Made by a program: the position numbers and the translations under genes. The notes beneath the pieces were generated by a model. It searched no databases. It was not told the origin of the DNA and worked only from the letters and a program-made list of their open reading frames with translations. A stretch of 64,000 nucleotides of DNA from Winogradskyella sp. (lineage in GTDB: Bacteria > Bacteroidota > Bacteroidia > Flavobacteriales > Flavobacteriaceae): NCBI RefSeq assembly GCF_003712105.1, contig NZ_RHLG01000002.1, positions 372,001 to 436,000 of the forward strand. Reading direction: 5' to 3'. This document shows, piece by piece, positions 1 through 7,953 of the stretch (positions are counted from its first letter, which is position 1; each line of letters begins with the position of its first letter).

Positions 1-113
1 TGAAGCGCTAAGGAATTAGAGCTACCTAATCCAAGCAAAAAAGGAAGCGTTATTAATGCAAGAGCTACTGGATAATCCAAGAAAGCGTGTATTTTTTTAG
101 TTACAAACTTCAT
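1..113 (-). CDS. Small membrane protein, N-terminal part only (SPW-repeat-like)
   Basis: The minus strand reads an ATG at 113..111 and stays open to the window edge, giving about 37 residues that begin MKFVTKKIHAFLDYP and continue into a hydrophobic stretch (VALALITLPFLLGLG). The HAFLDYP start followed by a transmembrane helix resembles the small multi-helix SPW-repeat membrane proteins of Bacteroidota, but too little is visible for a firm family call. It is 11 bases downstream of the YHS-domain gene on the same strand, so it is probably the last member of that short operon. The 3' end lies outside the window. Confidence 0.6.
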   Translation of the reverse strand, partial: MKFVTKKIHAFLDYPVALALITLPFLLGLGSSNSLAL

Positions 114-124
114 GATTCAAATTT

Positions 125-595
125 TTAGTTGTGAGTTTTACTAAGCGTTGCCCAATTCTTGTCTGCTACACTTTTTAGTTTAGCGTGATTATTTTCTGCT
201 AACCAGAGTTGTTTTGCATCAAGTTCGACATTGTTTAGGTATAGATAGTATTTTCCATCTTCTACAATAAACTTATTTGGGTCAACTCTAAACTTCGCTC
301 CTGCATAACAACCAAAGGCGCAAAAACCACCGTATTGTGGAAGGTATTTCTTAGGGTTTTTGTCGAAGGTTGCTTTTTGTTCTGCGGATGTAAAGTAGTA
401 TACTACTTTTTTATATTCGGACTTAAAGCTTTTATTTCCTTTTTGAGCTAAGCCTAAGTCTAAATAAGATACTGGGCTATAGCCTTGAAGGGCTATATTA
501 CTGTTGTCAATGTTATTTGCTTTGTTATCTTGAGCAGATAATAATATAGTAAACATGAATGCTACTAATGTGATTGTTGTTTTTATTGTTTTCAT
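125..595 (-). CDS. Secreted YHS domain-containing protein
   Basis: This is a 156-residue protein with a signal peptide (about residues 1-21, ending LLSAQ) and a YHS-type domain at about residues 33-100. The domain shows GYSPVSYL, the aromatic strand VVYYFTSAEQKATF, and the closing GGFCAFGCYAG with Cys92 and Cys96. YHS domains are short, often metal-associated modules found alone or attached to copper ATPases and oxygenases; the substrate here is unknown. The protein is probably periplasmic. It lies between a SnoaL-like gene (30 bases upstream) and a small membrane protein (11 bases downstream) on the same strand, with an AraC-type regulator just upstream of the set, which suggests one regulated operon. 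Family call is good, function unknown. Confidence 0.85.
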   Translation of the reverse strand: MKTIKTTITLVAFMFTILLSAQDNKANNIDNSNIALQGYSPVSYLDLGLAQKGNKSFKSEYKKVVYYFTSAEQKATFDKNPKKYLPQYGGFCAFGCYAGAKFRVDPNKFIVEDGKYYLYLNNVELDAKQLWLAENNHAKLKSVADKNWATLSKTHN

Positions 596-624
596 TTTTT
601 TAAAGTTTTAGGTTATTAAATTTT

Positions 625-978
625 TTATTCAGCGTTAAAGTATTCTTCTTGAATTACCTTTCCTTGATCATTCCATATTCTACGAATGATTTCATGCCAG
701 TATATTTTACTGCCATCCTTCATATTAAAATCGAATGTAAATTCTGATGCGGAAACATTACCATCGACTATTGAATGATGGTGAGTTATACCATTTACTG
801 TTGCTATAGCTCCAGCAAAACCTTCCATTTTTTCAATCATTTCAGACTTTCCGTTTGTACTACCATTTCCATAATCTGAGGTAGTTGCATTATCTGCAAA
901 GAATTCTTTTACAGCGTCTACAATAGCTCCTTGAGAAACTATTGCGTCCATTTTTTGTACTTGCTCTTTAATATTCAT
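625..978 (-). CDS. SnoaL-like / NTF2-fold protein
   Basis: This 117-residue cytoplasmic protein has no signal peptide. The pattern is that of the nuclear-transport-factor-2 fold seen in SnoaL-like proteins: an N-terminal helix (VDAVKEFFADNA), a middle GFAG/ATVNGITHHHSIVDGN segment and C-terminal strands (SEFTFDFNMKDGSKIYWHEIIRRIWND). Members bind small ligands or act as isomerases or hydratases, and most are uncharacterised. It is first in a minus-strand set with the YHS protein, and an AraC-type regulator ends upstream across a 71-base gap. The ligand cannot be read from sequence. Confidence 0.75.
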   Translation of the reverse strand: MNIKEQVQKMDAIVSQGAIVDAVKEFFADNATTSDYGNGSTNGKSEMIEKMEGFAGAIATVNGITHHHSIVDGNVSASEFTFDFNMKDGSKIYWHEIIRRIWNDQGKVIQEEYFNAE

Positions 979-1049
979 CTTTATTGTGTTTTAAAAATTA
1001 CACTGCAAAGATGCGATGGTATTAAAGCTGTGTTGCTACAAAAAAAAGA

Positions 1050-2108
1050 CTAAGAATTGTACTTTTTTGATTTAAATTCAGTTGGAGTAACTTTAGAGTA
1101 GTGCTTAAAGAATCTCGAAAAATGGTTAGGTTCTTCAAATCCTAATTGACGAGATATTGTAGTAATGGATATATCATCGAGCAGCATCAATTTAGCAGTA
1201 TTGATTAGCTCTAAACGTATAAGTTGCCCTAAGGAGATATTCATTTTTGTTCTAACTTTATGAGATAGAGCCTTTATAGAAAGATTCATTTTATCAGCGT
1301 AAAACTCTAATGATCTTTCTTGCGTATGGTATTTTTGAAGAAGCTCTAAAATGTCTTGTGCAAATAAATCTCGTTTTTCAAAATCAAAATTTTCTCTAAA
1401 CTGTTTGGGAGTTTGGCCAGTTGAGTTTTTAAATACTCTATTGAAATATGCGTCATCTTTATAGCCTAATTCATAGGAGATTTCTTGAATATTTTTATTA
1501 GTAAAGGCTACTTCTTTAAGACTTTCTTGAAGTTTTTTGGATGCCATTAAATTTTTCACAGACAAGCCTATTTTATTTTTAATTAAGGCTTGCGCATTAT
1601 AACCTCTATCATTAATTAGGCTTACTAAATCATTACTGGTTAAATTGTTAGAATATTCTACATCAATAATATCTTTTGCATCAAAAATTACCTGGTATTC
1701 TTCTTTGCTAGCATTAAATGGATTTTGCCAATACCATTGTTTAGAAGACACATCAATAATATCAGCAGAATTATCAGTCAAAGCTGTTTCAGATAAAAAC
1801 GCACCACATTCTTCACACTCTAACAAATCAATATAACCTAGCGAAATAAGGTGTTTAAACAAAACTCTGACGTCATTATCGTAAAACTTACTTTCGTTTG
1901 AAAATTCTATTCTTCTAATAGTGAAATCATCAGACAAGAACTTAATATATTGCCCTTTTTCTAGGAATATTGCTTTTTCTTGCCAATCAAAATAATTTTT
2001 AAAATCTACCTGAATACTACCTTTTCCTGATAGAATATGAATAAGGGTATGACACTCTATAAAGTATACTTTATTAATCTCGGGTGAGAATTTTTCGACT
2101 TTATGCAT
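1050..2108 (-). CDS. Transcriptional regulator with two AraC-type DNA-binding domains
   Basis: The protein has 352 residues. Residues 1 to about 150 form a sensing region with a CEECG motif and an aromatic QWYWQNPF stretch. A first AraC-like domain covers about 155-242 (NIQEISYELGYKDDAYFNRVF then GQTPKQFR), and a second about 248-350 (SITTISRQLGFEEPNHFSRFF then KVTPTEFK). Ordinary AraC proteins carry one such domain with two helix-turn-helix units; two complete C-terminal signatures (G-[YF]-x(3)-[AN]-[YH]-F-x-R-[VF]-F) in one chain is unusual. It lies directly upstream of the SnoaL/YHS/membrane-protein genes on the same strand and is the obvious candidate regulator of them. The inducer is unknown. 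Confidence 0.85.
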   Translation of the reverse strand: MHKVEKFSPEINKVYFIECHTLIHILSGKGSIQVDFKNYFDWQEKAIFLEKGQYIKFLSDDFTIRRIEFSNESKFYDNDVRVLFKHLISLGYIDLLECEECGAFLSETALTDNSADIIDVSSKQWYWQNPFNASKEEYQVIFDAKDIIDVEYSNNLTSNDLVSLINDRGYNAQALIKNKIGLSVKNLMASKKLQESLKEVAFTNKNIQEISYELGYKDDAYFNRVFKNSTGQTPKQFRENFDFEKRDLFAQDILELLQKYHTQERSLEFYADKMNLSIKALSHKVRTKMNISLGQLIRLELINTAKLMLLDDISITTISRQLGFEEPNHFSRFFKHYSKVTPTEFKSKKYNS

Positions 2109-2197
2109 TCAGTTAGCTTAAGACTTAACGAAATTAGCTTAAAATTTTAATTAAGTCAACTTTCAAAATGCCTGCTTAGTGATTTAAAAAAGATATA

Positions 2198-3193
2198 TTA
2201 TTCAGACTCTACTACTATAAACTCTTCCTTTTGTGTGTCGAGAATTAAGGTACTTTCATTAAAGGGTTGGTTACCAAGCCAACCACCAATTCGGGTAAAA
2301 GGGGTTGCAATTGGCTGCATCGCTGTATACATATCTATATAGCTTACGCGTTTTAGGCTTAATTCAGTATTACCAAGTGTTATAGGTTCACTACTAGCTG
2401 CGCTGGTTATTGGTATACTGCTATTCCAGCTTTTGGCGTTATAAGTTATCACAGCTGCATTTTCATCTACATAATCATCAAACCTACTTTTTATGGTTAT
2501 TATACCAAACGCACTGCAGCCTGAATCGTAAAACAGCTCGTATTCTTTGTCTTTTATTTTTGTTGGTAACATAATTCGCCTACCAGTAAAGTCGAATGGC
2601 TTAAACTCTGGTAGTGTTTGCATCCAATTAGGTCGTTGGTTATATAACTCTAATGTTTGATTTTTAAAGTCTATGGACGAGATTTTATTTGTAATAAAGT
2701 CACTGCCGATAGTGCCAATTCCTATTTTTGATATGGTATCGTTTTTATCAAAGGAGTGTCCATAATTTGGTAATATTTTTACCATTGAGGCTTTTATATT
2801 ATTGCTGTCTAATTGAAATTCTATTTGCTCTACGAAACGATCACCATTCTTTTCAACTTCTTTGATATCAATACCTAGTGCCCGTAAAGATTTTAAATCA
2901 TTCTCGTAGATGTATGAGTGTGGTGCACCTGTATCGAACTGCAAATGGAACCGATGTGAAAGTCCATTAATTTTTACAGGAAATATAATTGCGGCTTGAG
3001 GTTCAATATATCCACCAGAACCTTTTGAATTAATAACCCAATCAAAATGAATTGGTTTAGACTCGTAACTATAAGTTAAGTAGTTAGTTTTCTCTGCAAA
3101 AAATGCATTATTAAACTTTCTGATATAATAATAACCAACAGAAATGATTACGACTAAAATAATAAGTAAGGCATAGCCAATTTTTTTCTTCAT
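2198..3193 (-). CDS. Retropepsin-like aspartic protease, membrane-anchored
   Basis: The start is placed at MKKKIGYALL (3193) because it opens directly onto a signal/anchor helix; the reading frame is open to 3262 but the extra 23 residues have no signal character. The protein has about 331 residues. Two aspartic protease motifs are visible: FDTGAPHSYIY (Asp near residue 87) and FYDSGCSAFG (Asp near residue 223). Hydrophobic-Gly repeats (IGTIGSDFI, GGWLGNQPF) occupy the places expected for a two-lobed or duplicated pepsin-like fold. It probably acts in the periplasm or outer envelope. Activity and substrate are not established. It is alone on its strand between two regulator genes. Confidence 0.72.
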   Translation of the reverse strand: MKKKIGYALLIILVVIISVGYYYIRKFNNAFFAEKTNYLTYSYESKPIHFDWVINSKGSGGYIEPQAAIIFPVKINGLSHRFHLQFDTGAPHSYIYENDLKSLRALGIDIKEVEKNGDRFVEQIEFQLDSNNIKASMVKILPNYGHSFDKNDTISKIGIGTIGSDFITNKISSIDFKNQTLELYNQRPNWMQTLPEFKPFDFTGRRIMLPTKIKDKEYELFYDSGCSAFGIITIKSRFDDYVDENAAVITYNAKSWNSSIPITSAASSEPITLGNTELSLKRVSYIDMYTAMQPIATPFTRIGGWLGNQPFNESTLILDTQKEEFIVVESE

Positions 3194-3317
3194 GATGATT
3201 TTGATTTGATGAAATGTTGGTAGATAGTGAAATCTACAAGAACAAAATAATATCAAAATCACTTATAAACTGACGGTTTTTTACCGCCAATTTTACGTCA
3301 ATTTCAGTTTTTAATAT

Positions 3318-3878
3318 TTAAATGAGGCGAAGTTTAAAGTTTAAGAAATTAAAATCCTTGTGTTGTAATTTTCTAGCAATTACAAAAACCAGAACAATAT
3401 TGAATAGGTATGAAAAGAATAGAACATATAAAATAACCGATGTGTTAGAAAACAATTTTCGGCTAATAAATGGTGAAAGGCTTAAAAGTATTGAAAGTAC
3501 TACAGTAAATAGGATTTGAAAATTAATGATTCGCCTACCTATTTCATCTACATGTTTAGACTTACGATTTCTCCACCACAGTATAAATGGTACTAAAATG
3601 TTGCCAAATGGGATACCAATAAAAGAAAGCACCGATAGATTAATAAATCGAATCTTAGTAATATCATCATTGTTGCTAAGTTTAGCAGCTTTAAACTCAT
3701 CCTGAATCGCTTCTGGAGCTATATTAAATACCTTTGCTAATGCTTGAAGCGTATAACCTTTAGGCATATTATTACTAGACTCTAATCGTTGTATTGTGCG
3801 CAATGATAATGAAGATTGCTTAGCAAGTTCTGATTGTGTAAGACCAGAAGTTTTTCTTAAATTTTTAATGATACTCAT
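3318..3878 (-). CDS. XRE-family regulator fused to a DUF4870-like membrane domain
   Basis: Translation from MSIIKNLRK (3878) gives 186 residues; an in-frame ATG at 3908 would add ten residues. Residues 1 to about 65 are a classic XRE helix-turn-helix (GLTQSELAKQSSLSLRTIQRLE). After a linker comes a three-helix membrane region with the DUF4870-like signature GNILVPFILWWRNRK followed by two further hydrophobic helices. A membrane-tethered repressor or sensor is the natural reading. It is divergent from a membrane-protein/XRE operon, with repeated TTTGTCA heptamers in the shared control region. Confidence 0.82.
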   Translation of the reverse strand: MSIIKNLRKTSGLTQSELAKQSSLSLRTIQRLESSNNMPKGYTLQALAKVFNIAPEAIQDEFKAAKLSNNDDITKIRFINLSVLSFIGIPFGNILVPFILWWRNRKSKHVDEIGRRIINFQILFTVVLSILLSLSPFISRKLFSNTSVILYVLFFSYLFNIVLVFVIARKLQHKDFNFLNFKLRLI

Positions 3879-3908
3879 ACTGTTTACAAGTTCGCCTAAA
3901 AATTTCAT

Positions 3909-4007
3909 TTTGTCAAAAATTTGTTAAGGGTTTTGAAAATTTTAAAATGTAAAGTATATTTGTCATATGGTAAAAATAATTTTACTAATTATAAAATATA
4001 TTTGTCA
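3909..4007. promoter_or_regulatory. Three TTTGTCA heptamers between divergent XRE modules
   Basis: The heptamer TTTGTCA occurs at 3909-3915, 3959-3965 and 4001-4007, spaced 50 and 42 bases apart. The last two are part of a longer direct repeat (TATATTTGTCA, with AAA flanks) at 3955-3965 and 3997-4007; the second copy ends only three bases before the ATG at 4011. Such repeats in a control region shared by two XRE regulators are candidate operators. The middle copy also coincides with the promoter -7 box, so part of the repetition may be duplicated promoter sequence. Confidence 0.45.
3932..3962 (+). promoter_or_regulatory. Bacteroidota-type promoter for the membrane protein/XRE operon
   Basis: A TTTG at 3932-3935, a 19-base spacer and TATATTTG (3955-3962) match the Bacteroidota primary sigma consensus TTTG / about 19 / TAnnTTTG exactly. 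The ATG at 4011 lies 49 bases downstream, which gives a leader of about 40 bases. Confidence 0.65.
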
Positions 4008-4010
4008 ATT

Positions 4011-4460
4011 ATGAAAACAGAATGTTATATGCAGAAAGAGCAACGTGCGCTACAAAAATTAATCAATTTTAGACTTCCACGTCAGTTTATGACAGTTGGT
4101 ATAGTATTAGCTTTAATTGCCATCGTGTTTATGTTTTTACGTAAACCGTTATTTGGCGAAGACTCCGAAACTATTCGATTTGCTCTGCAAAAAGTACTTT
4201 TGGTTGGAATGCTAATTATGTCCATAACCAGAGATAAAGAAGAAGATGAAATGATTGTTCAGTTGCGCATGCAATCTTATGCTTGGGCATTTGTTACTGG
4301 CGTTATCTATGCCTTAATTATGCCGTATGTTGAGTTTGGTGTTTCTAGTGTTGTTAATGAAGGCAATGAAACCTTTAAAAACTTAGGGGATTTTCAGGTA
4401 TTATTATTTATGCTTTTGGTGCAACTTATGTGTTACCATGTTTTAAAGCGCTACAGATAA
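4011..4460 (+). CDS. Small multi-helix membrane protein partnered with XRE regulator
   Basis: The ATG at 4011 (MKTECYMQKEQRAL) is chosen because the promoter lies just upstream; the open frame extends to a TTG at 3921 that falls inside the promoter. The product has 149 residues with four hydrophobic segments: one near residues 25-43 (FMTVGIVLALIAIVFMF), a second around 60-70, a third in AFVTGVIYALIMPY and a fourth at the end (VLLFMLLVQLMCYHVL). Its stop overlaps the start of the next gene (TAATG), so the two are translationally coupled. Pairs of a short membrane protein with a minimal XRE repressor are common in Firmicutes and Bacteroidota and usually function together, but the signal is unknown. 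Confidence 0.75.
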   Translation: MKTECYMQKEQRALQKLINFRLPRQFMTVGIVLALIAIVFMFLRKPLFGEDSETIRFALQKVLLVGMLIMSITRDKEEDEMIVQLRMQSYAWAFVTGVIYALIMPYVEFGVSSVVNEGNETFKNLGDFQVLLFMLLVQLMCYHVLKRYR

Positions 4461-4660
4461 TGGAGAATACTATAAAAGTAGAACGTGCCATTTTAAACCT
4501 TACGCAAGGCGATTTGGCAGCAAAAATAGGAGTGTCACGTCAGACTATAAATTCTATTGAGGCTAATAGATATGTGCCATCAACAGTATTAGCACTTAAA
4601 CTATCACGGATATTTAATAAACCAGTAAACGAATTTTTTAAACTTACTGATGATGATTAA
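4460..4660 (+). CDS. Minimal XRE-family helix-turn-helix regulator
   Basis: The 66-residue protein is almost entirely a Cro/C1-type helix-turn-helix: RAILNLTQGDLAAKIGVSRQTINSIEANRY. It resembles the small YozG-like regulators that accompany membrane proteins. The start MENTIKVER at 4460 overlaps the previous stop by one base (TAATG). The frame is open further upstream, but that would add residues overlapping the membrane-protein gene. It probably autoregulates this operon through the upstream repeats. Confidence 0.88.
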   Translation: MENTIKVERAILNLTQGDLAAKIGVSRQTINSIEANRYVPSTVLALKLSRIFNKPVNEFFKLTDDD

Positions 4661-4694
4661 ACTAGTAATGTTAATTGTAGTCGTGGTAATAACA

Positions 4695-5375
4695 TTACTC
4701 TTTAAGTAATCCTATAGCATCAAGTAAACCAGTTGTTGCTGGTTTGGCAATTGTGGTCACTCGCAAGTTGTGTATTGTAGCAGGATTAGGGTCAATATAA
4801 TATATAGGTACATCAGAATTAACAAAATTAACTAGACTAGCAGCAGGATAAACTTGCATACTTGTACCAATAATGAATAGAATATCAGCCGTTTCACAAA
4901 TTGAAATGGCATTTTCAATCATTGGTACATCTTCACCAAACCATACAATATGCGGACGCAATTGATATCCGTTTTTGCATAAGTCACCAAGATTAATATC
5001 GTCTTCCCAATGGGTAATATCTTTTGGGTTACCAGAGCTTCTTATTTTTCGTAATTCGCCATGAAGATGTAGTACATTAGTACTCCCAGCACGTTCGTGC
5101 AAATCATCAACATTTTGAGTTACTATTGAGACCTTATATTTGCTTTCTAGTTCGGCGAGTTTATAATGGGCAGCATTAGGCTTTACGGCTTTTAATTGAC
5201 GTCTTCTCTGATTATAAAAATCTAAGACTAAAGCAGGATTTGCTTTAAAACCTTGAGGTGAAGCGACTTCCATAACATCATGACCTTCCCAAAGTCCATC
5301 AGCATCTCTAAAGGTCTTGATTCCGCTTTCGGCGCTCATACCTGCGCCAGTTAATACAACAATGTGTTTCTTCAT
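4695..5375 (-). CDS. cobB: Sir2-family NAD-dependent deacylase (class III-like)
   Basis: This 226-residue sirtuin has the NAD-binding GAGMSAESGIKTFRD (residues 10-24), TQNVDDLHERAG, the catalytic His105 in HLHGE, VWFGEDVP and GTSMQVYPA. Tyr54 and Arg57 in DFYNQRRR match the Tyr-x-x-Arg pair that selects succinyl or malonyl lysine in SIRT5/CobB-type enzymes. The zinc-binding region (about residues 110-140) keeps only one cysteine (DLCKNG), so the usual four-cysteine zinc site is absent. It is cytoplasmic and divergent from trmH. Family call is secure; the preferred acyl group is an inference. Confidence 0.93.
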   Translation of the reverse strand: MKKHIVVLTGAGMSAESGIKTFRDADGLWEGHDVMEVASPQGFKANPALVLDFYNQRRRQLKAVKPNAAHYKLAELESKYKVSIVTQNVDDLHERAGSTNVLHLHGELRKIRSSGNPKDITHWEDDINLGDLCKNGYQLRPHIVWFGEDVPMIENAISICETADILFIIGTSMQVYPAASLVNFVNSDVPIYYIDPNPATIHNLRVTTIAKPATTGLLDAIGLLKE

Positions 5376-5428
5376 ATTATAAAAGTAATCATTATATAGT
5401 GATGCGCATTATTTTATATTTTTGGTTT

Positions 5429-6079
5429 ATGCCAGACATTGAACTTCTAAAATATCTTGAATCTTATCTCACTGAAAACAGACGACAGCGGTTTGCTAAA
5501 GTCTTATCTCAAAGAACCAAGCACTTTACCGTAGCTACAGAAGATGTATATCAGTTGCACAATACTAGTGCTGTGATTCGCTCTTGCGATGTTTTTGGCA
5601 TACAAGAGGTTAATGTAATAGAAGAAGTCAACTCAAAACGTGTTGACCGAGAAATTGCTATGGGCGCACAAAAGTGGGTAGACCTTAATCGATACAATAG
5701 TGCCAAAACTTGTATTGAGGATTTAAAATCGAAAGGTTACCAAATTGTGGCTACTACACCACATAAAGATGATTGCGAACTTATAGATTTTAATATAACT
5801 AAAAAATCGTGCTTTGTTTTCGGAAGAGAAACAGAAGGCTTATCGGATTATGTTTTGGAAAATGCAGATTGTTTTTTAAAAATCCCGATGGTAGGCTTTA
5901 CAGAGAGTTTAAATATCTCCGTATCTGCAGCTATAATTTTACAACACGTTACTTCAAAATTAAGAACGTCAGCTATTGATTGGAAACTCACTGATGAAGA
6001 ATTAATAACAAAACGATTCGATTGGATTAAAAAGACGATTAAAAATTATGACGCAATCGTGGAACGGTATAATGCATAA
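5429..6079 (+). CDS. trmH: SpoU/TrmH-family RNA 2'-O-methyltransferase
   Basis: The start is placed at MPDIELLKYLES (5429); an in-frame ATG at 5402 would add nine hydrophobic residues unlike the family. SPOUT methyltransferase motifs are clear: RSCDVFGIQEVNVIEE (motif 1 region), FVFGRETEGLSD (motif 2) and IPMVGFTESLNISVSAAI (motif 3). TrmH methylates the 2'-O of G18 in tRNA, and this length (216 residues) and the SLNISVSAA ending match TrmH better than RlmB. The putative -7 box TATTTTTG at 5417-5424 is only four bases from the ATG, so a very short leader is possible. Confidence 0.88.
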   Translation: MPDIELLKYLESYLTENRRQRFAKVLSQRTKHFTVATEDVYQLHNTSAVIRSCDVFGIQEVNVIEEVNSKRVDREIAMGAQKWVDLNRYNSAKTCIEDLKSKGYQIVATTPHKDDCELIDFNITKKSCFVFGRETEGLSDYVLENADCFLKIPMVGFTESLNISVSAAIILQHVTSKLRTSAIDWKLTDEELITKRFDWIKKTIKNYDAIVERYNA

Positions 6080-6122
6080 TTGTATTTTTTGTACTTTTAA
6101 ATACTAACTAAATCAAACTATA

Positions 6123-6653
6123 ATGATGATTATCCTATACATAATTCTGGCCTTAATTGCTATAGTAATACTCTTAGCAATGATAGCGCCAAAATCTTAT
6201 CATGTGAGTAGAAGTATTACGGTAAATAAACCTGTAAATGAGGTGTTTGATTACATGCGGTATATTAAAAATCAGAATGATTGGTCACCATGGAAAAAGA
6301 AAGATCCAAACATGAAACAAGAGTTTACTGGCACAGATGGAGAAATAGGTTTTATATCAAAATGGGAAGGTAATAAAGACGTAGGCACAGGAGAACAGGA
6401 GATTGTCTCGATAACTGAAAACAAGTCTATTAATAGCCAATTGCGTTTTTTTAAACCATGGAAATCACAATCCGATGCGTATTTAACAACCCGGAGTGTT
6501 GATGATAATTCAACTGAAGTTATTTGGGGATTTTCGGGCGTGAATAAACCACCTTCAAATATTTTCTTTTTGTTTTTTAATATGGATAAATCGGTAGGAA
6601 AAGATTTTGAAGAAGGCTTGAGTGAATTGAAAAGAATACTAGAATCTAAATAA
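6123..6653 (+). CDS. SRPBCC (START-like) domain protein with N-terminal anchor
   Basis: The protein has 176 residues. Residues 3-22 are a hydrophobic helix (ILYIILALIAIVILLAMIA). The rest is a polyketide cyclase/START-like lipid-binding fold: SRSITVNKPVNEVFDYMRYIKNQNDWSPW, GEIGFISKWEG, TEVIWGFSG, and a long C-terminal helix DKSVGKDFEEGLSELKRILE. Members bind hydrophobic ligands or act in stress responses. The gene ends seven bases before a VOC-family gene on the same strand, and the two are probably co-transcribed. Confidence 0.8.
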   Translation: MMIILYIILALIAIVILLAMIAPKSYHVSRSITVNKPVNEVFDYMRYIKNQNDWSPWKKKDPNMKQEFTGTDGEIGFISKWEGNKDVGTGEQEIVSITENKSINSQLRFFKPWKSQSDAYLTTRSVDDNSTEVIWGFSGVNKPPSNIFFLFFNMDKSVGKDFEEGLSELKRILESK

Positions 6654-6659
6654 TATTTT

Positions 6660-7022
6660 ATGGTAGGTTGGTTTGAAATTCCTGTTAATAATATGGCAAG
6701 AGCCAAAGCCTTCTACGAATCGGTTTTTGACATTGAAATACAAGAAGTTGATTTTGGAGGTTTAAAAATGGGTTGGTTTCCAAATAATAATGGCGCCTAT
6801 GGCGCTACAGGGACACTTATAAAACAAGATACTTATGTACCTAGTAAAGAAGGTACATTAGTATATTTTATGAGTAACAACGTTACAAATGAATTGAGCA
6901 GAGTATCAGCAGCTGGAGGAGAGATCTATCAAGAGAAAACCAAAATATCGGATGAGCATGGTTTTATGGGTGTATTTATAGATTCTGAAGGTAATAGAGT
7001 AGCCTTGCACTCAAAAGAGTAA
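6660..7022 (+). CDS. VOC family protein (glyoxalase/dioxygenase fold)
   Basis: This 120-residue protein has the VOC beta-alpha-beta-beta-beta pattern: VGWFEIPVNNMARAKAFYESVFDIEI at the start and GFMGVFIDSEGNRVALHS at the end. It belongs to the small uncharacterised VOC proteins rather than to GloA, since the canonical metal His/Glu set is incomplete. It follows the SRPBCC gene by six bases and meets the next gene tail to tail. Enzymatic role unknown. Confidence 0.85.
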   Translation: MVGWFEIPVNNMARAKAFYESVFDIEIQEVDFGGLKMGWFPNNNGAYGATGTLIKQDTYVPSKEGTLVYFMSNNVTNELSRVSAAGGEIYQEKTKISDEHGFMGVFIDSEGNRVALHSKE

Positions 7023-7026
7023 TTGT

Positions 7027-7836
7027 TTATGGAGATACTTTCTTTTTACCACGCTTACGATCACTATTACGATTTAAAACTTTGTATTCTTCGTAACATT
7101 CACTAATTGCATCTAGAACCTGAAGGTCGTTTGCTGTTCTGATAAAATCTCTAGAGTAATTGCATTGGTTTACAATTTCATCCAAATCATATTTGTCAAC
7201 CTGAAGCAACACAGTAAGCATCTCACGGTCATAACGCTTTGCAAGTTGGTTTCGAATCTCATCATCCTTTTTCATTTCCTTTAGCTTACGCATCTGAGTT
7301 TGTTTTTTACCAAACATCTTATACATAAAATCTGCAGGATTGAAAATAGCACCTAATACCTTATTAACTACATTGGTAGTTCCACCTTCATAACCCTGAT
7401 TAGGTATTCCAGAAATTCTAAAGCGGTTATTTGAGCGTATAGGAATTTGCTTAATATCAACTTCAAGATAACCTGTAAGTTTTAACTGATTGACCACAAC
7501 TTCTTCAAGAGCAAGTGCTAAGTCTGTCATTTCAATTTCAGTATTACCATATTTAATCCAGTCGTTGGTAACACGAACTTTTATAGACTTATAACCAATA
7601 TAAGATAAGTGTAATGTGTCATTGACTTTAGCTCTGATGTCGAATACACCATCTTCATTAGTCGTTGTTCCTATAACTTGATTTAAATTAACAATATTGG
7701 CATCTGCAAGCGGTTCTCTGGTAGTACTGCTAATAATTGTAGCTTGTACTCTTGTAGGTTCGCCATTGTCATTAGAATCTTGGGAAAAGGATAAAAATCC
7801 AAAACAACATAATATGGTACAAAGGTATATTCTCAT
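7027..7836 (-). CDS. Exported CarboxypepD_reg-like domain protein
   Basis: The start at MRIYLCTILCC (7836) opens directly on a signal peptide ending at SFSQ; a second ATG two codons upstream is equally possible. Residues of about 25-105 form the Ig-like carboxypeptidase regulatory domain common in Bacteroidota: RVQATIISSTTREPLADANIVN, TNEDGVFDI and LSYIGYKSIKVRV. A helical C-terminal region follows (NKVLGAIFNPADFMYKMFGKK onward) and ends in a basic tail. The architecture is the same as the gene at 19931-20692. Location is probably periplasm or outer membrane. Role unknown; such proteins resemble plug-less relatives of TonB-receptor N-domains. Confidence 0.8.
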   Translation of the reverse strand: MRIYLCTILCCFGFLSFSQDSNDNGEPTRVQATIISSTTREPLADANIVNLNQVIGTTTNEDGVFDIRAKVNDTLHLSYIGYKSIKVRVTNDWIKYGNTEIEMTDLALALEEVVVNQLKLTGYLEVDIKQIPIRSNNRFRISGIPNQGYEGGTTNVVNKVLGAIFNPADFMYKMFGKKQTQMRKLKEMKKDDEIRNQLAKRYDREMLTVLLQVDKYDLDEIVNQCNYSRDFIRTANDLQVLDAISECYEEYKVLNRNSDRKRGKKKVSP

Positions 7837-7953
7837 CTGCATCGTTACTCGGTAAAGGTACTAAACAAAACGCATTTTGTTGGTTGCCTTCAGTAGATTT
7901 GACTAAATATTAACAACATGCTTACAAAAAGTATGCAGAAATTAATTCAAACC

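Noticed and set aside
1645..1836. Plus-strand ORF inside the AraC gene
   Set aside because: It is antisense to a well-supported gene and encodes nothing recognisable.
3322..3519. Plus-strand ORF opposite the XRE/DUF4870 gene
   Set aside because: It is the antisense shadow of the membrane domain; no ribosome-binding or protein-level support.
4664..4699. Hairpin AGTAATGTTA/TAACATTACT as terminator between XRE and sirtuin genes
   Set aside because: The loop is 16 bases, the stem AT-rich, and no proper T-run follows on either strand; it may be chance.
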